A stretch of 64,000 nt of DNA from Serpula lacrymans var. lacrymans S7.9 (GCF_000218685.1 NW_006763291.1:2078308-2142307); one strand, 5' to 3'. Positions 18,456-33,306 are shown, counted from the first letter of the stretch. Program-made: numbers and translations. Notes: generated by a model not told the origin, from the letters alone.

Positions 18456-18464
18456 CAGTTCAAA

Positions 18465-18677
18465 AGTGAAAAAACCCTTTCCATGGTGTTGCTGTTTTAT
18501 ATTGACCATATCTCCATAGCATGTGAACCAAATCACATGACCTATGGGGCAATTATATAGCCAAGGGTATGTACTATTTATAATTCCAGCAAAGCTAAGT
18601 GTAATACCCAAGCTGTTTGATGGTATGCTTCATGCATGACATTCAGAGTCAACATGGAAAGGGTTTTTGGAGTCACT
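18465..18677. repeat. MITE-like element with terminal inverted repeats
   Basis: AGTGA-AAAAACCCTTTCCATG at the left and CATGGAAAGGGTTTTTGGAGTCACT-type sequence at the right are inverted, with a 4-base gap difference. The 213-bp unit has no coding capacity. No target duplication could be fixed. Confidence 0.5.
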
Positions 18678-19344
18678 GTATGTGCAATGTCTTATTTTGT
18701 GGACAAACAAACCTGAATAGACCGTAAATTTCTTGTATACTTGTATCCCAACTACTTCAACTATAATCACTGAACAACAAGAGACATGTCCAAGTCAAAA
18801 GAAGTCTGCATCTGTGTATGTTTAATGTCACATACGGTGAAGTCACAATGTGAAGGGCTTCTTTTGTAAGTGTCCACTTCCATGAAGCCTGTGGAGATAA
18901 AGGCAATTATGCAATATGCATTGCAAAGAAACTGAAAGCTCTTAAATTGAAACTCTGGTTACAGTACATTGCTATTTTCCAAGGCCTTACAACAAAATTC
19001 AGACTGCAAAAACCACCCCAAGTAAGAATTATGTAGAGTAGAAATCTTATCAGAGCAGATTTGACGGTTTTCATGCAAAGCTGCAAAAACTAACATGCAT
19101 GTAGTGCCTTGACAAATGGTAGCGTAAAAAGACATAGAAGGGCCACCGTGGTATAGACTCCGACCGGGAATACCCACTGTCAATCTGGTTACCTGATAAG
19201 GCTAATTGCTTGGTCGTCGTCGATTAGCAAGCTTTGTCACCACTGTACGATATATCGATAGTACACGACACAGGCTTGAGAAAGTTGCTTAAAGATACTT
19301 AGTATTTCCATACATTCTAACTAGTATCAACAGCGGCTATATTA
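18678..19344. other. Intergenic, upstream of the CoA gene
   Basis: No ORF or repeat that I can support. The last 150 bases should hold the promoter of the gene starting at 19345, but no clear TATA box is seen. Confidence 0.5.
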
Positions 19345-20813
19345 ATGTCCAATCCAAGTGTTTTCTCTGCAGAATCATACTTTGCAACGCAACCACCACC
19401 GCCAACGCTCCAAACAGATGTCATAGGAGTGAGAACGTTCATATCGAAGCAGGCCGAGCAAGGGAGAAAAGTGGTTTTGGTCACAGTAAGCAGGGTATCT
19501 ATCTACTTATCCAAGGTCTCAAACTAAAGGTAGTTAATTGCCATAGAGTGGTGGAACAACCGTTCCTTTAGAGCTCAACGTGTGAGCGAGTCATACGCAT
19601 CACTCAAGCGAAGTTATACAGCCTGCTCATATTTTTTACCGCCTTTCTTTTCAGTGTACGTTTTCTTGACAACTTTAGTGCCGGTACGATTTCGCTACCG
19701 TTGTAGCCACTGCAGATCATGATATTGACTGCGCTTATTGCTACTATCAGGAACTAGAGGAGCGACTTCAGCGGAATACTTCCTGAAAGCCGGATATGCA
19801 GTTATATTCATGCATCGCCAGTTCAGTCTGCAACCATTTAGCAGGCACTATTCGCATTCTACGAACCCATTCCTCGACTTCCTCGAGATTGACTCCACCT
19901 CTTCACGGAACGCAACTTCCGAGATCAATGTCACGCCTTCAAAGCGTCCGGACCTCCTCCAAGTTCTTACAGCTTACAAGGCTGTACACGCAGAAGGCAC
20001 ATTGCACACGCTGACATTTGTAACCGTCAATGATTATCTATGGCTCTTACGTGCAGTTAGCCAGGAAATGTCGATATTACGCAGAAATGCAATGTATTAT
20101 CTTGCTGCTGCAGTCAGTGACTTTTTTCTGCCAAGGCAAAAAATGGTGAGCACCTTTCCTATATTGTTTGGAATGCGCGCCGAAATACACATTTGCAATC
20201 TTTACATCTTTCGACACCTTTTTCGATTTGGTCGTTGCCAGTCGGAACACAAGATACAATCTGGAAAAGGCAGTCTCCATATTGAAATGGATCAAGTGCC
20301 CAAAGTCTTAAAACCCATGGTGGCAGAGTGGACGCGAGAGGGATATATCGTATCCTTCAAGGTAAATTAGCTTATCACTTCCCCGTCAGCGCATCTCACC
20401 TCAAATCATGTTCCTTATATTAGCTGGAAACAGATTTATCCCTCTTGATCCCAAAGGCACGACAGGCTCTCCAGCGTTATGGTCACCAAGTGGTCATCGG
20501 TAACGACCTCCATCACAGAAAACATCGCGTCGTTCTTGTTTATCCCTCATCTCTATCTCCTACCTCGATCTCTTCCCCTGCATCTACCCCGTGTTTCAAC
20601 CATGTCCCTCTCTCGAATTTACCTGACGGCACTGGGTCTGTTGAAATAGACGGTATTCTGGCTGATACCTCCGCTGGTCAGTACACCGAGTCGTGGATAG
20701 AAATCGACCCATCCTTGGCAGCCAGCGGGACCAAAGAAATAGAGGAGGACATCATCTCCGAATTGCTCAGACGTCATCAGAGTTGGGTTGCGGCTGCGCC
20801 TTCAGCTCAGTAG
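19345..20813 (+). CDS. CAB2: Phosphopantothenate-cysteine ligase
   Basis: Predicted 369 residues from six exons: 19345-19485, 19547-19581, 19655-19683, 19751-20145, 20242-20361 and 20424-20813. All joins keep frame, total 1110 bases. The enzyme joins cysteine to 4'-phosphopantothenate in coenzyme A synthesis, using a nucleoside triphosphate, in the cytosol. Family signatures are visible: SGGTTVPLE and FLDNFSAGTRG in exons 2-4, AAAVSDFF near residue 190, KIQS and a QVPK/LKPM segment in exon 5, and a GNDL-type motif in the last exon. Length suits the eukaryotic (PPCS/Cab2) form, which lacks the bacterial decarboxylase half. Exons 2 and 3 are only 35 and 29 bases. The start is the first ATG of the open frame. 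Confidence 0.9.
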
Positions 20814-21306
20814 TTTTGTTTATTTGTGTGTGGTAATATGAGGAGAAGATCTGATCATAAATTGAGCTGTCTATCTGTTATGCGTGATAAAATCATTGAA
20901 TGAAAATAAAATAAAAGTGTGTACTAGGGGCTATGCATCTACTGAGAACAAGAGTATTTAGCTTGAGAGTACAATGAGACTTCTCCCTATGGGCAGTCAG
21001 CGGTGGCCACGGGTCCAGGTCTGCCCCAGAGGGCCATTTTATATGATTTCATGGTTTGATAAACCAATGTAAGGTCAGGTTGAGAAGAGATGTAATTTTG
21101 ATTTCAAGCACGTCACTCTCAGAAAGAACGATAAATTCCAAATTAGAAAGTTAAAAGATGAAAAGGAAATAAGAAAAAAAATAGTGTGATGTGATAAGTG
21201 AGATACTACGAGTCAGCCAGAATGTATTAGCCTCCACCGTACTCCCCCTCCCTTCAACTACAACGCCTAAAAACTAAATCATCGCTCCGCAGAATATTCC
21301 CACTGC
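20814..21306. other. Convergent intergenic region
   Basis: Lies between the 3' ends of the CoA gene and the hydrophobin. It is A/T-rich and includes AATAAAATAAAAG at about 20905, a plausible polyadenylation region. Nothing else seen. Confidence 0.5.
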
Positions 21307-21736
21307 TTAAAGATTGACATTGATAGGGTTGCACTGGACGCCAAGCCCATCTAATAACCGCGCATAAGATTCAATTTATCATAGCGTATAAGAAACATCT
21401 TACTTGTGTAGACATTGTCGCAGCAGGCAGGGTTAGCGTTGCTGGGGGAAAATAAACCTTTGTAAGCACAATGTACGCCTAATAGCACTGTAAGGGAACC
21501 AACCAAGACGAGCCGCTGCCAGCACCAATACCAGTGATAGGGTTGCAGTTGATTCCGACGGGGACATTGGCACCAACGCCACTCAAGCCCAATTGTTGAA
21601 TGAGACCCGCAGCTTGGGAGTTGCTAGCGCTGGTGAGGGTGTTGCAGCACTGGACAGGGCCAGCATTGCATTGGCTGGAGCCAGCGGCAACAACAGCAGC
21701 GAGGGCGGTGAAAACGAGAACAACTTTAGCGAACAT
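21307..21736 (-). CDS. Class I hydrophobin
   Basis: Predicted 104 residues from exons 21504-21736, 21404-21441 and 21307-21350 (minus strand, 315 bases in frame). The N-terminus is a clear secretion signal (MFAKVVLVFTALAAVVAA). The mature part shows the eight-cysteine pattern C, CC, C, C, CC, C: QC, QCC, INC, SSC, ACC, VQC. The fifth cysteine exists only after splicing: exon 1 ends TG and exon 2 supplies C. Unspliced reading gives Trp there and a false stop. Hydrophobins coat aerial hyphae and fruit bodies by assembling at water-air interfaces. Spacing and the GIGAGSGSSC segment fit class I basidiomycete members. Confidence 0.93.
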
Positions 21737-21826
21737 GATTTCTGAGGGAAGAAACTGGTGCTTTGGTTTGATGGAAGGGATGGAGTGTAGTTTGGCTGAG
21801 GACAAGAGACGGAGAACCGACTTGGC

Positions 21827-21834
21827 TTTATAAA
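21827..21834 (-). promoter_or_regulatory. TATA box of the hydrophobin gene
   Basis: TTTATAAA lies about 92 bases before the ATG, as is common for strongly expressed hydrophobin genes. Confidence 0.6.
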
Positions 21835-22785
21835 TTTTCGAGGCTGGGTTGTCGGTTCAAGGTTAAGGTAGTCACGCCCGGAGTCAGAAAACGCTACGGT
21901 GGAGCCACATTCGCGTCGACCACATCAACAGAAAACGGGACTAGAAGGTTTAGTGAAGACCTCTGAGAGACCTCGCCTGTTGAAACAAAAGGCGGCCTTG
22001 GAGTATGACTGAGACATAACGTACAGCAGAACAACGTATGGTTTTGTTATTTCCCATGAAATCGATAATCTTTACCAGCGAACGTTTTCGCCTTACCTAG
22101 AGGTAAGTAAGCCTTCGCTATTCAATGATTTGAGCGAAATCCTATAATATTGTAGTATGTTAGCTATAAACTCGAAAGTTCATCAATCTCGATCTCGATA
22201 AGGACAGTTCTTACCTGTAACTTCTTTAGTCGCATCACAACATGTTCTTCGCAACGTTCATGACATGCAGTGACAGATCATACTAGTGGATACTGGTGTT
22301 GACGGTTTCAGACTCATAAAAGAGTACGATTCTTAGAACCAGCCCAGTCATGGTTTCACTTGGGATATCGAAATTATGCGGTGGTTCTGTTCGTCTGACG
22401 GCTCGGTAGCGAAACGACATTTGCGATACGGTTCTGATCAACACACACAACATATCATGATATGTCGTGCCAGTGACTGTAGTCTGCCAAGATCGCCGAG
22501 GGTGTGCACGTGATAATGTTTACCTCTATTTACGCAACGGCCTCTAACCCACTCCACCTTTGGCGTGCGGTCACTTGACGTTGCCTGTCTCGACGTCACC
22601 AATCATCCAAAAATGTTTAGCTATCGTGACCTTAGGAATGGTCATAATACACTTGTTTCCATTAGGCTTCCGCAGTCTGAACGTCGTCATCGAAGACGTC
22701 ACGATGCTCCTCAGCTGTTATATAAGATGAAAGTCCACTTCCTGTTTCCAGACTTGAAACATTTAACCACTTACAAGCAAAATAA
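21835..22785. other. Divergent intergenic region
   Basis: Separates the hydrophobin (minus) from the glycine-rich gene (plus). No supported ORF. It should contain both upstream control regions; TTATATAAG at about 22719 may be the TATA box of the plus-strand gene, about 65 bases before its ATG. Confidence 0.5.
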
Positions 22786-23645
22786 ATGCCTCTTCTCGGG
22801 AAAAAGGTATTTCCAGGCATTAATCCATCAATGTGTAGTGAAATTTAATATGGCATCTCTCGTGGTAGAGAGACCAGAATTCACCCACAACAAATGATCA
22901 GATTCAGGACAGAGGAGCAGTTCCCTCAAGCAACCCCAATCTTGCAAGGACGACCGGCGGGAATACCGTACGTGTTGTCATTTCTTTCACCCCAGTTCAT
23001 CTTCTGAATCACTTGGATATTGTAGTTACCAGGTCAAAATCCTTATCAAAGCGCAAGTGGTGGAGATAATATGAATGTAGGGACTAATCAACTTGGTCCC
23101 GGCAGAACAAGTGCCTCAGGCGCAGGTGGCGCTCAGGGCATACCACCAACTGACATGCTAAATGCCAATCAGGGCAGTGGCGGTGGAGGCGGCTCGCACG
23201 CTTTCACAGGACGCGTCGAACATGCTGTTGGATCGATGATCGGAAGCAATGCCCTCAAGGCAAAAGGAATGCAGAAACAACAGTACGCAGTTATTACACG
23301 TGGGTAATCGTAAAATTGCACCTTAAACCTCCCGCTTTCTACCTTTAGAGAAGCAAATTCGATAAATCTGCAAGGTCAGGAGCTTGCAGAAGCAGAGCGT
23401 CTCGAGCGCGAAGCACTTATGCGGCGTGAACGTGCTGTTGCACATGGCATGTTTCAGCTTCCATTTACCTGCTGTTATATATACTTACTCTGAGAATAGG
23501 TGCTCATCCAGATAACAAGCATCTTGGCTCAAATCCCAATGCAAGCGCTTTGCAGGATTATGGCACGGGTCAGGAGCAAGGGGGGCGTGGTGTGGGTGGG
23601 TATAATCAAGGAACAGGTGGATATGGCAGGCAGAGCGGTCAGTAG
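22786..23645 (+). CDS. Glycine-rich conserved fungal protein, function unknown
   Basis: Five exons keep a single frame of 621 bases (206 residues): 22786-22806, 22869-22967, 23026-23282, 23349-23446 and 23500-23645. The N-terminal half is Gly/Asn/Ser-rich and low complexity. The centre has an Ala/Lys/Glu-rich helical segment (VEHAVGSMIGSNALKAKG, then QGQELAEAERLEREA) that looks like a charged amphipathic helix. The tail is Gly/Tyr/Gln-rich. It resembles uncharacterised fungal proteins I recall only in general terms, so no function is assigned. The fourth intron uses a GC donor (23447-23448), forced by the reading frame. Exon 1 encodes only seven residues, so the start is less certain than the rest. 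Confidence 0.72.
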
Positions 23646-26589
<2,944 letters not shown>

Positions 26590-28237
26590 TATAGAAGCGT
26601 GTTGAGTTGGAGAGTCTATGAAAAGGAGTGCACTATCGTAAGTATTTCGTGCATATGTCGACACCGCTGAACACGGCGGCGCTCCGAGAGATACATACTT
26701 GTGAAGATTGGGATGTACGATGGAGGGAGATGTAGGAGAGAGGAATGAAGGATTGAGAAGTGAGCTATAAGTACTCCATCTTGGGCTGAGGGCCTGTACA
26801 AACAAACAACAACACACAATCGATACGCCTGCACAGCAAAACCGGCCTCGGTTTCGAAAGTCACTGGGAAAGTACAGCCGCATTTCTTCTCCTCGTCGTG
26901 AAGCTACCAAGCCCTTGTTACTATGTCTTAGTCCCTTCTGTCATCTCGTTCATCATGGTTTATGACAGAATATTGCATTTTATTTCTCAGTTACACTTAA
27001 CAGTGACTATCGTTTGGTATTCAAACCATCCTTATCCACCGGTAAGCGAAGATGGTCTGGATGCCAAAATAAAAGGCTTTCTGCCGCTTCTTTTCTCGGT
27101 CGCGGGCTTGGTTCACCGTTCGCACTATCTTCTAAAACGCACTGTTGACGTGTAAGGTTATTAACTATATATGCGAAATAGTGAGTGCCCAAGCTATTGT
27201 GGCCGAGCAGTGTTGTAAATTTACTTACCTGTGCACTCCTCCCAGCGTTTCACCGCCACAGCTTTCCAAGTCTCAGCGCATCGCTTCCCCTTGTCAATTT
27301 GATCGTCATTCGGGAACGTTCCTTTCGGTTTTTCACTTGGTCCGTATTTTCTAACGGCGTCAAGTAGCCTTTACCCACGCTGGTGTTGATAACCGCTACA
27401 ATACGCAACGCTAACGATATCACCGTTCGCCTGACAAGTAATAACTCGTCGATTCGAACTATACAATAACACTAAACATAGCTGCAAGCACGTTTGCTAA
27501 ATATACGATTTGATTGGTGGTGATTTTTCATGAGTAAGTTGAAACGCTGTTTATGACTCTATATTTATTCATGGATGAGTTCGTGAGTCGAGCCTCGTAT
27601 TGTTATCTCTGTACTCAGTTTTACTTTGTTCAAGGGATGAAGTATACTTTGCCAGGTTTTCTGTGGACAATGAAACATATGAACGTGCGTGGCGTTACGG
27701 AAATAAGTTGACAGTTGGCGATACTACTATGTATCTACTTTGTGAGCCATGACAGATATAGCCTATGAGCGATATGCCCAGCATATTGTCGGTGTCAAAG
27801 ATCGAGACTGTCATATCTCGACAAATGTGTATTGTGGTACCGTACGTTTAGTTCTATGATATGTTATCAGTACACTTTTCCGCTGATTACAAGCCATGTG
27901 ATGGATTGATTCCTAGCACCTCTCTTGAGGCTGCCTTACGACCAACTTGTTCTGTCCAAACTCTATCTCTCATTCGACGCATAAGAGAACGGCATGTGCC
28001 AGTATTATATATGCAGATTTTGTGTCAGCTGACCACATCCTCCCACGCTCAGCGCTCATGTATGGTCGTAGGACACATGTATCGGCGTTGTAAAGTCACC
28101 GCAATCGCAAGAGTACCGTGAAGTTCATTCAAGTATCTACGGTACATCGAGTGCGTTAGTGATAACATCCGATTTATAATGTCGGATTAACGACGGGCCC
28201 GCTGGTAACAGGATCCGCCAAATACCGATAACCAAGA
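26590..28237. other. Divergent intergenic region
   Basis: 1.65 kb between GFA1 and the first epoxide hydrolase. Contains short ORFs without motifs and no repeat I recognise; promoters of both genes are expected here. Confidence 0.5.
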
Positions 28238-29618
28238 ATGTCTTCGCCAGTTCGACCTGAATTAACCCCGCCAGCATGGCCAGGTCTTACATCTCAAATC
28301 ACGTCTCGTCTGTTGAATGTCAATGATCTACAAATGCATATTTTAGAAGTTGTTCCCGCGCAGCAGATACATGGGACTCCGCAACACACCAATCAAGCTA
28401 ACAAACATCCTTTGATTCTACTCTTGCATGGCTTCCCCGAACTTGCTTACTCTTGGCGAAAGGTCATGGTGTCTCTTTCAGAAAAGCATGAAGGATATCA
28501 TGTTGTTGCTCCAGACATGCGTGGCTTCGGACGAACAGTCAGCAATACTACTTCCCTGACACCTCCGCAAAATCCAACGTCATCCAATATAATGACTTCC
28601 ATCGACCTCATCGAAGGCAATCGTACAATAGATTATATCTATTGCACCATTCCACATTCTTAGCATTGTCGCAGATATACGGTCGCTTGTCGAAGCTCTG
28701 GGTTATGGGTCCGTAGCTTTGCTGGTTGGGCATGACTTTGGCTCGCTTGTGGCTGGACACTGTGCGGTTGCTTACCCAAAATTAGTGAAGTCTGTTGTGT
28801 TTATGAGCGCACCATTCACTGGAGTCGCCGGTAACATTGGTACTTTGTCACCTTCGACGTCTTCAAGAAGTGGCCCCAGTGCTGATGACAATAAAACATC
28901 TGCGCCACCTCCCTCAACCCCCCTTTCCGCTGCTCTTGCAGCACTCGCTCCCCCACGAAAGCACTATACACATTATTTTTCATCCTGTAATGCAAATTCT
29001 GACATGCGCACATCGCAGGGAGGGTTACACGCCTTTCTTCGTGCATATTTCCATGCAAAGAGTGGTGATTGGCCTGGGAATGATCCGCATCCTTTGCCAT
29101 CTTCGACGTCCTCAACTTCTCCATTATCAGTAGACACCCTTGCCAGAGACTTGGCGTTTCTTCCACATTACTACGTGATGCCATTACACATGACAATGCC
29201 TGAAGTGATTGCAGAGATTGCTCCACTGTCGTCTATTTCATCGCCTTGCCCTTGGCTATCCGATGAAGAACTTGCCATCTTTACACAAGAATACGGACGC
29301 ACGGGATTTCAGGGTGGACTTAATTATTATCGGAATATGACTTCATCTTCAGCTCCACCAACAAAATGGGCGTCTGCAGCAGAAGCGCTCGCTGGGTCTC
29401 AGGTGAAAGTTCCTGCAGCTTTCATCGCAGGTGCAAAAGATTGGGGCATATATCAGACGCCTGGAGCTGAGAGGACCATGCGGCAAGTCATGCGCGGTGG
29501 GATAGAGGACTGGTTTGTTCTGATTCCTGGCGCTGGACATTGGGTACAGCAGGAAGCCCCATGTGAGGTGGTCGCAGCACTTGTGAAGGTTTTATACCAT
29601 ATAAGGAACCGAGTCTAG
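28238..29618 (+). CDS. Soluble epoxide hydrolase paralogue 1 (apparent frame break)
   Basis: An alpha/beta-hydrolase of the epoxide hydrolase family, about 450 residues. Motifs: oxyanion-hole HGFPE (near residue 66), APDMRGFGR, nucleophile elbow GHDFGS with the catalytic Asp, a cap segment YYVMPL, the ring-opening Tyr region GGLNYYRN, acid-site AGAKDW and the catalytic His in AGHWVQQE. All expected catalytic parts are present. The frame changes once, around 28625-28660, where the paralogue has APFHIL. Reading on needs a one-base shift, or an intron from GTCAGC at about 28539 to the AG before ATTATATCT. I cannot decide between a mutation, an assembly error and that intron. It probably hydrolyses small epoxides to diols; the substrate is unknown. 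Confidence 0.78.
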
Positions 29619-30275
29619 AAAGATAGCTAAAGCCCGAGTCGAGGTATATTTATTTGGCTCTCTGGTGGTTGGTATGCATATCGTTGTTTCTGCCTTTTTC
29701 TTCTATCGGTGATCCTCCGAATACAGACGGCAACACTGGACTGTACATGCAATATCAATAGCTATTGTCCAGGAATGAATGTGATTATTCTGAATGCATC
29801 ATGCCAGCTTTATAAATTACTTATGGACTACTCCCAGTTTATATCTATATCGTGGTACCTTTATTATTGAAAGGGGTGCGCAAGCTAGACGCGCACCCGA
29901 CAGTATTACGAATTAAACGAAACAAGAACAGCTTTAGTGCCCGAGTTGTTCTGGAAACACTCTTTTCTTTTTTCTTCCAATAAAATTGTGCAACCTTGGG
30001 CTTTGTTACTTTTTGAGGCCAATTTCCTACGACAAAGCTCTCTTCTGAAGTCTGGGTCGCCTTCAAATTCTAGAAATCCACAAATTCTACCCACGTAGGC
30101 ACGGCCAACTTGCAGAATGCACACATGGCCGGCATATCACCGAGGTCCTTAACATAACTGCGGGATCATCGCTATATATACCTCTTGAGTATAGATTCAT
30201 GGCCGCACACTCGCACATCCCCAAGCCAGAGTGCTCAGCTAGGCCGTCCATAAACACCTCACTCGTCCCAATTGA
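29619..30275. other. Intergenic between tandem paralogues
   Basis: No supported ORF. About 650 bases with the 3' end of paralogue 1 and the promoter of paralogue 2. Confidence 0.5.
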
Positions 30276-31642
30276 ATGCAGCCACTGCAAACATGGCTAG
30301 GTCTCGCGCCTAGAATTAATTCCAGACTTTTGAATTTGAACGATCTCGAAATGCATATTCTTGAAACATTCCCAGAAAAACACACGGCGACTACAGAACA
30401 GACAACATATCCACTGATCCTTCTCTTGCACGGCTTTCCAGAGCTCGCATATTCTTGGAGAAAAATCATGGGACCCCTAGCCGATGCACATGAGGGATAC
30501 CATACCGTTGCACCCGACCTGCGTGGATTTGGGCGAACCGTCGCCAGGTCCATTATTCGCCCAGAAACTTCTGCGCCGCCAGATTCGTCAGGGAAGTCCC
30601 AGTCAGACGAGCTTGAAGGTGGAATTATTCGTCCGATTAGCTACCACGAACCCTTCGCTCCATTCCATATCCTTAATATCGCAGCAGACATCAAAGCTCT
30701 TGTACATGCCCTGGGACACCAGTCTGTTGCACTACTGGTAGAACACGATTTCGGCTCTCGAGTGGCGGGACATTTTGCTATCAGCTATCCAGATATGATC
30801 AAATCCATCGTATTTCTGAGTGCACCATTCACGGGGTCACCCTTGGTGGTATTGGCTCGTCTGCTATACCTGACCAGATATCACCTTCTGGAGCCAGATA
30901 CAATGACACAGTTAGCTCGTCAGCTTCGTCCATCGCCACAGCCCTTGCGGGACTGACTCCTCCGTACAAGCACTACACGCACTACTTCTCTACCCGGCAC
31001 GCAGGCGTTGACCTGCAGGCCCCACCAGAAGGACTTGAAGCTTTCTTCTCGGCGTATATGTATGCAAAAAGTGGTAGCTGGGTGGGGAATAAACCTCATC
31101 CTTTACCCCACGCTTCATCCCCATCAGTAACCATCGAAGAGCTTGCGAAAGACCTGCTACACCTTCCAGAGTACTATGTCATGCCGTTGCATGCAAATAT
31201 GCCTGAAGTTGTCGCTCAGATCGCTACGTCATTTGTGGACTTGACGAGCCAGGGATGGCTTTCTGATGAAGAAATCTCGGTATACGCTACCGAGTATCGG
31301 CGTACTGGATTCCAAGGCGGGTTGAACTACTACCGAAGCATGGTCGCACCCACATCGCCCGAATGGTCCGATGAAGTATGTGCACTCATTGGTCGTCGAG
31401 TAGGAGTTCCTGCAGCTTTCATCGCGGGGTCGAGAGATTGGAATATTTACCAGGTTCCTGGGGCAGAGAAAAAGATGCGAGAGCTTATGTTGGGTGCAGA
31501 TGATAGCAGTTTCGTTTTGGTTCCTGATGCGGGACACTGGGTGCAGCAAGAAGCGCCAGAGGAGGTGGTGAGTGCAATCGTGAACTTCTTGACAAGAGTG
31601 ACTACCTCCTCTTGCGGAGAACTTCACGATTGCAAGCAGTAA
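30276..31642 (+). pseudogene. Soluble epoxide hydrolase paralogue 2, frameshifted
   Basis: A tandem copy of the preceding gene with HGFPELAYSWRK, APDLRGFGR, APFHIL, YYVMPL, GGLNYYRS, AGSRDW and AGHWVQQE. Near 30838 the run after FTG reads ACGGGGTCACC; one more base restores a frame (GGIGSSAIPD...) that continues to 31642 and aligns with paralogue 1. As given, the first frame stops at 30956. The nucleophile elbow is EHDFGS: the usual first Gly is Glu, which would crowd the tight turn carrying the catalytic Asp. Together these suggest decay, though a homopolymer error could explain the shift. The start is the first ATG; the N-terminus is shorter than in paralogue 1. Confidence 0.72.
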
Positions 31643-32364
31643 AAAGTGGCAAGTGATTTTCTTGATTTCTGCTGGTGACCAGCATGGAGACCAATCTTTG
31701 CTTATTTTTCTGTACTCAACGGAAGCAAAAGTTACTGTAATGGATGAGATTGTCATACTGTTTTAAATTACCACTAGGAAATTATGTTGTTCGGAGGTAT
31801 AAAAAAAACAGGACGCTATCGGTGCGATAACGCTCCCTAGGTTGCGTTGTGGGGGGATCAGATTTGATGCTAAGTAGTCGCCGATACCGTATGTTTTAAT
31901 GTCCGTAACTCGTAAGTTGGCCGCCATCAGAAATCTTTCTAGAAGTCAGGACTGCCGTATGACCTCCGACTTGCACAGATAACTTGCAATAGCTCTTTTT
32001 CCAATTCAACTGCCAGAAAGCCATCGTTGCTATGTGAAATAAGACCTGATAAGAATTTTGATGTCTTTCAACTGCCACTAAGCATAGTAATATTCGCAGA
32101 CTGGCGGTGACCTGCAATACGAGGTGCAATACGAATATGAATGAATGTAAACTTCAACTGATGGCAAGCGCTGCCATTGAAATTTATACTAAATTATAGT
32201 CACTTGAAGTAAATGACAGTTGACAGACTAGCCGAGCATTACGTTAGCAATGCTGCGCCACTGGTTTGACTAAATCTAGCGCGCCGATGATCTTTCGGTA
32301 CTACTAGTAGTAGTTCTTGAACGTCTTTGCATTCTGGTCCACGATTTTGAGCTATATTCTTTGC
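31643..32364. other. Intergenic
   Basis: Nothing supported beyond an A-run at about 31800 and short ORFs. Confidence 0.5.
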
Positions 32365-33306
32365 ATGTTCTCTCAGTCTGTCCAGCCTAATGTGGTGTCC
32401 TTGTTTTCTTCGACTGGAAGCGACCCGCTAGGCCTTTTCTCGGTTCACACTGATCGTGCCCTTCCGTCTGACTCGTTTGTGCACTTGTTGAACGATGATA
32501 CATCACTCCCACACCCTTCACCTCCTGCCATGCTGGTTGCTCCACCGCTCCTTGTGCAGGAGGCGCATGACGAATCGGTAACCTCTGGCTATTCATTATC
32601 CCAGACCGTGCTCCACATCCAGTCTCCCTCTCTCCCAACAACTTTTATACGGACTCCACCCACTTCACCAAATGGCAGAAGTGTGCGTCATCTAAGTGCG
32701 GATCTTGGCATGAAACATGAATGGCTTCACCTTCAAGTGCGCAACATGGGAAGAGAATTCTCTTTCGAAGTTGGTTTGGTCGATAGGGCCGGACGAGAAG
32801 GTGTTGTGCGCTGCTCCACATTCCAGGTGCTTTCAATAGTTTCCCTGCCACTCTGGTCGCTTTTAAATTTTCTCCACCATGTTTTTCTCTGCCACTTTAA
32901 AACTATGCCACCTTGTCAGAGGCATGACCATAACTCCTCAACTTACGATCTATTTTCGCAGAAAGAACCTCGAGTCAAAATGGATTCTTCTCCGCCAATA
33001 TTACTATTGCCACTAACATTTCCCATCTCGTCTTCTCGACCTCTCACTGCGTGGACAATCATCAATCTTAATATCTCTTCTCTTATTCCCCATTATTCCT
33101 CTCGGTCCCTTGCCTCCCTCTATGCAACCAGCGATATTCAAGGCTCACCGTCTTCCTCGAGGAGAGCAGATGCGCCTAGTGGGGCTTATTCACACATATC
33201 GTACCTAAAAATATACGCTACTTGTCGTCTGAGGAGGGTATGGTTCAGTGACTCTGGTCCAGGGGGTAAAGTTCCGTGGGAGTTTGAATTGTACGGAGAT
33301 TTATGA
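32365..33306 (+). CDS. CFAP20 (DUF667)-domain protein
   Basis: Exons 32365-32826 and 32962-33306 encode 268 residues. The intron (135 bases, GT-AG) is divisible by three and stays open, so an unspliced reading also looks like one ORF. The start MFSQSVQPNVVSLFSS parallels the MFKNTFQSGFLSILYS-type N-terminus of CFAP20. The central text has FSFEVGLVDRAGREGVVRCS, and a strong C-terminal signature is CRLRRVWFSD...PWEFELYGD. The domain is a beta-sandwich fold known from an inner-junction protein of ciliary microtubules, and also from nuclear roles in animals. This organism should have no cilia, so a non-ciliary role is inferred. A Ser/Pro-rich insert lies between residues about 45 and 100 and a second insert before the final strands. 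Confidence 0.82.
   Translation: MFSQSVQPNVVSLFSSTGSDPLGLFSVHTDRALPSDSFVHLLNDDTSLPHPSPPAMLVAPPLLVQEAHDESVTSGYSLSQTVLHIQSPSLPTTFIRTPPTSPNGRSVRHLSADLGMKHEWLHLQVRNMGREFSFEVGLVDRAGREGVVRCSTFQVLSIVSLPLWSLLNFLHHVFLCHFKTMPPCQRHDHNSSTYDLFSQKEPRVKMDSSPPILLLPLTFPISSSRPLTAWTIINLNISSLIPHYSSRSLASLYATSDIQGSPSSSRRADAPSGAYSHISYLKIYATCRLRRVWFSDSGPGGKVPWEFELYGDL

Noticed and set aside
28660..28667. TAG at 28661 as the true end of epoxide hydrolase 1
   Set aside because: The downstream frame carries the catalytic Asp, Tyr and His and aligns with the paralogue, so the gene continues.
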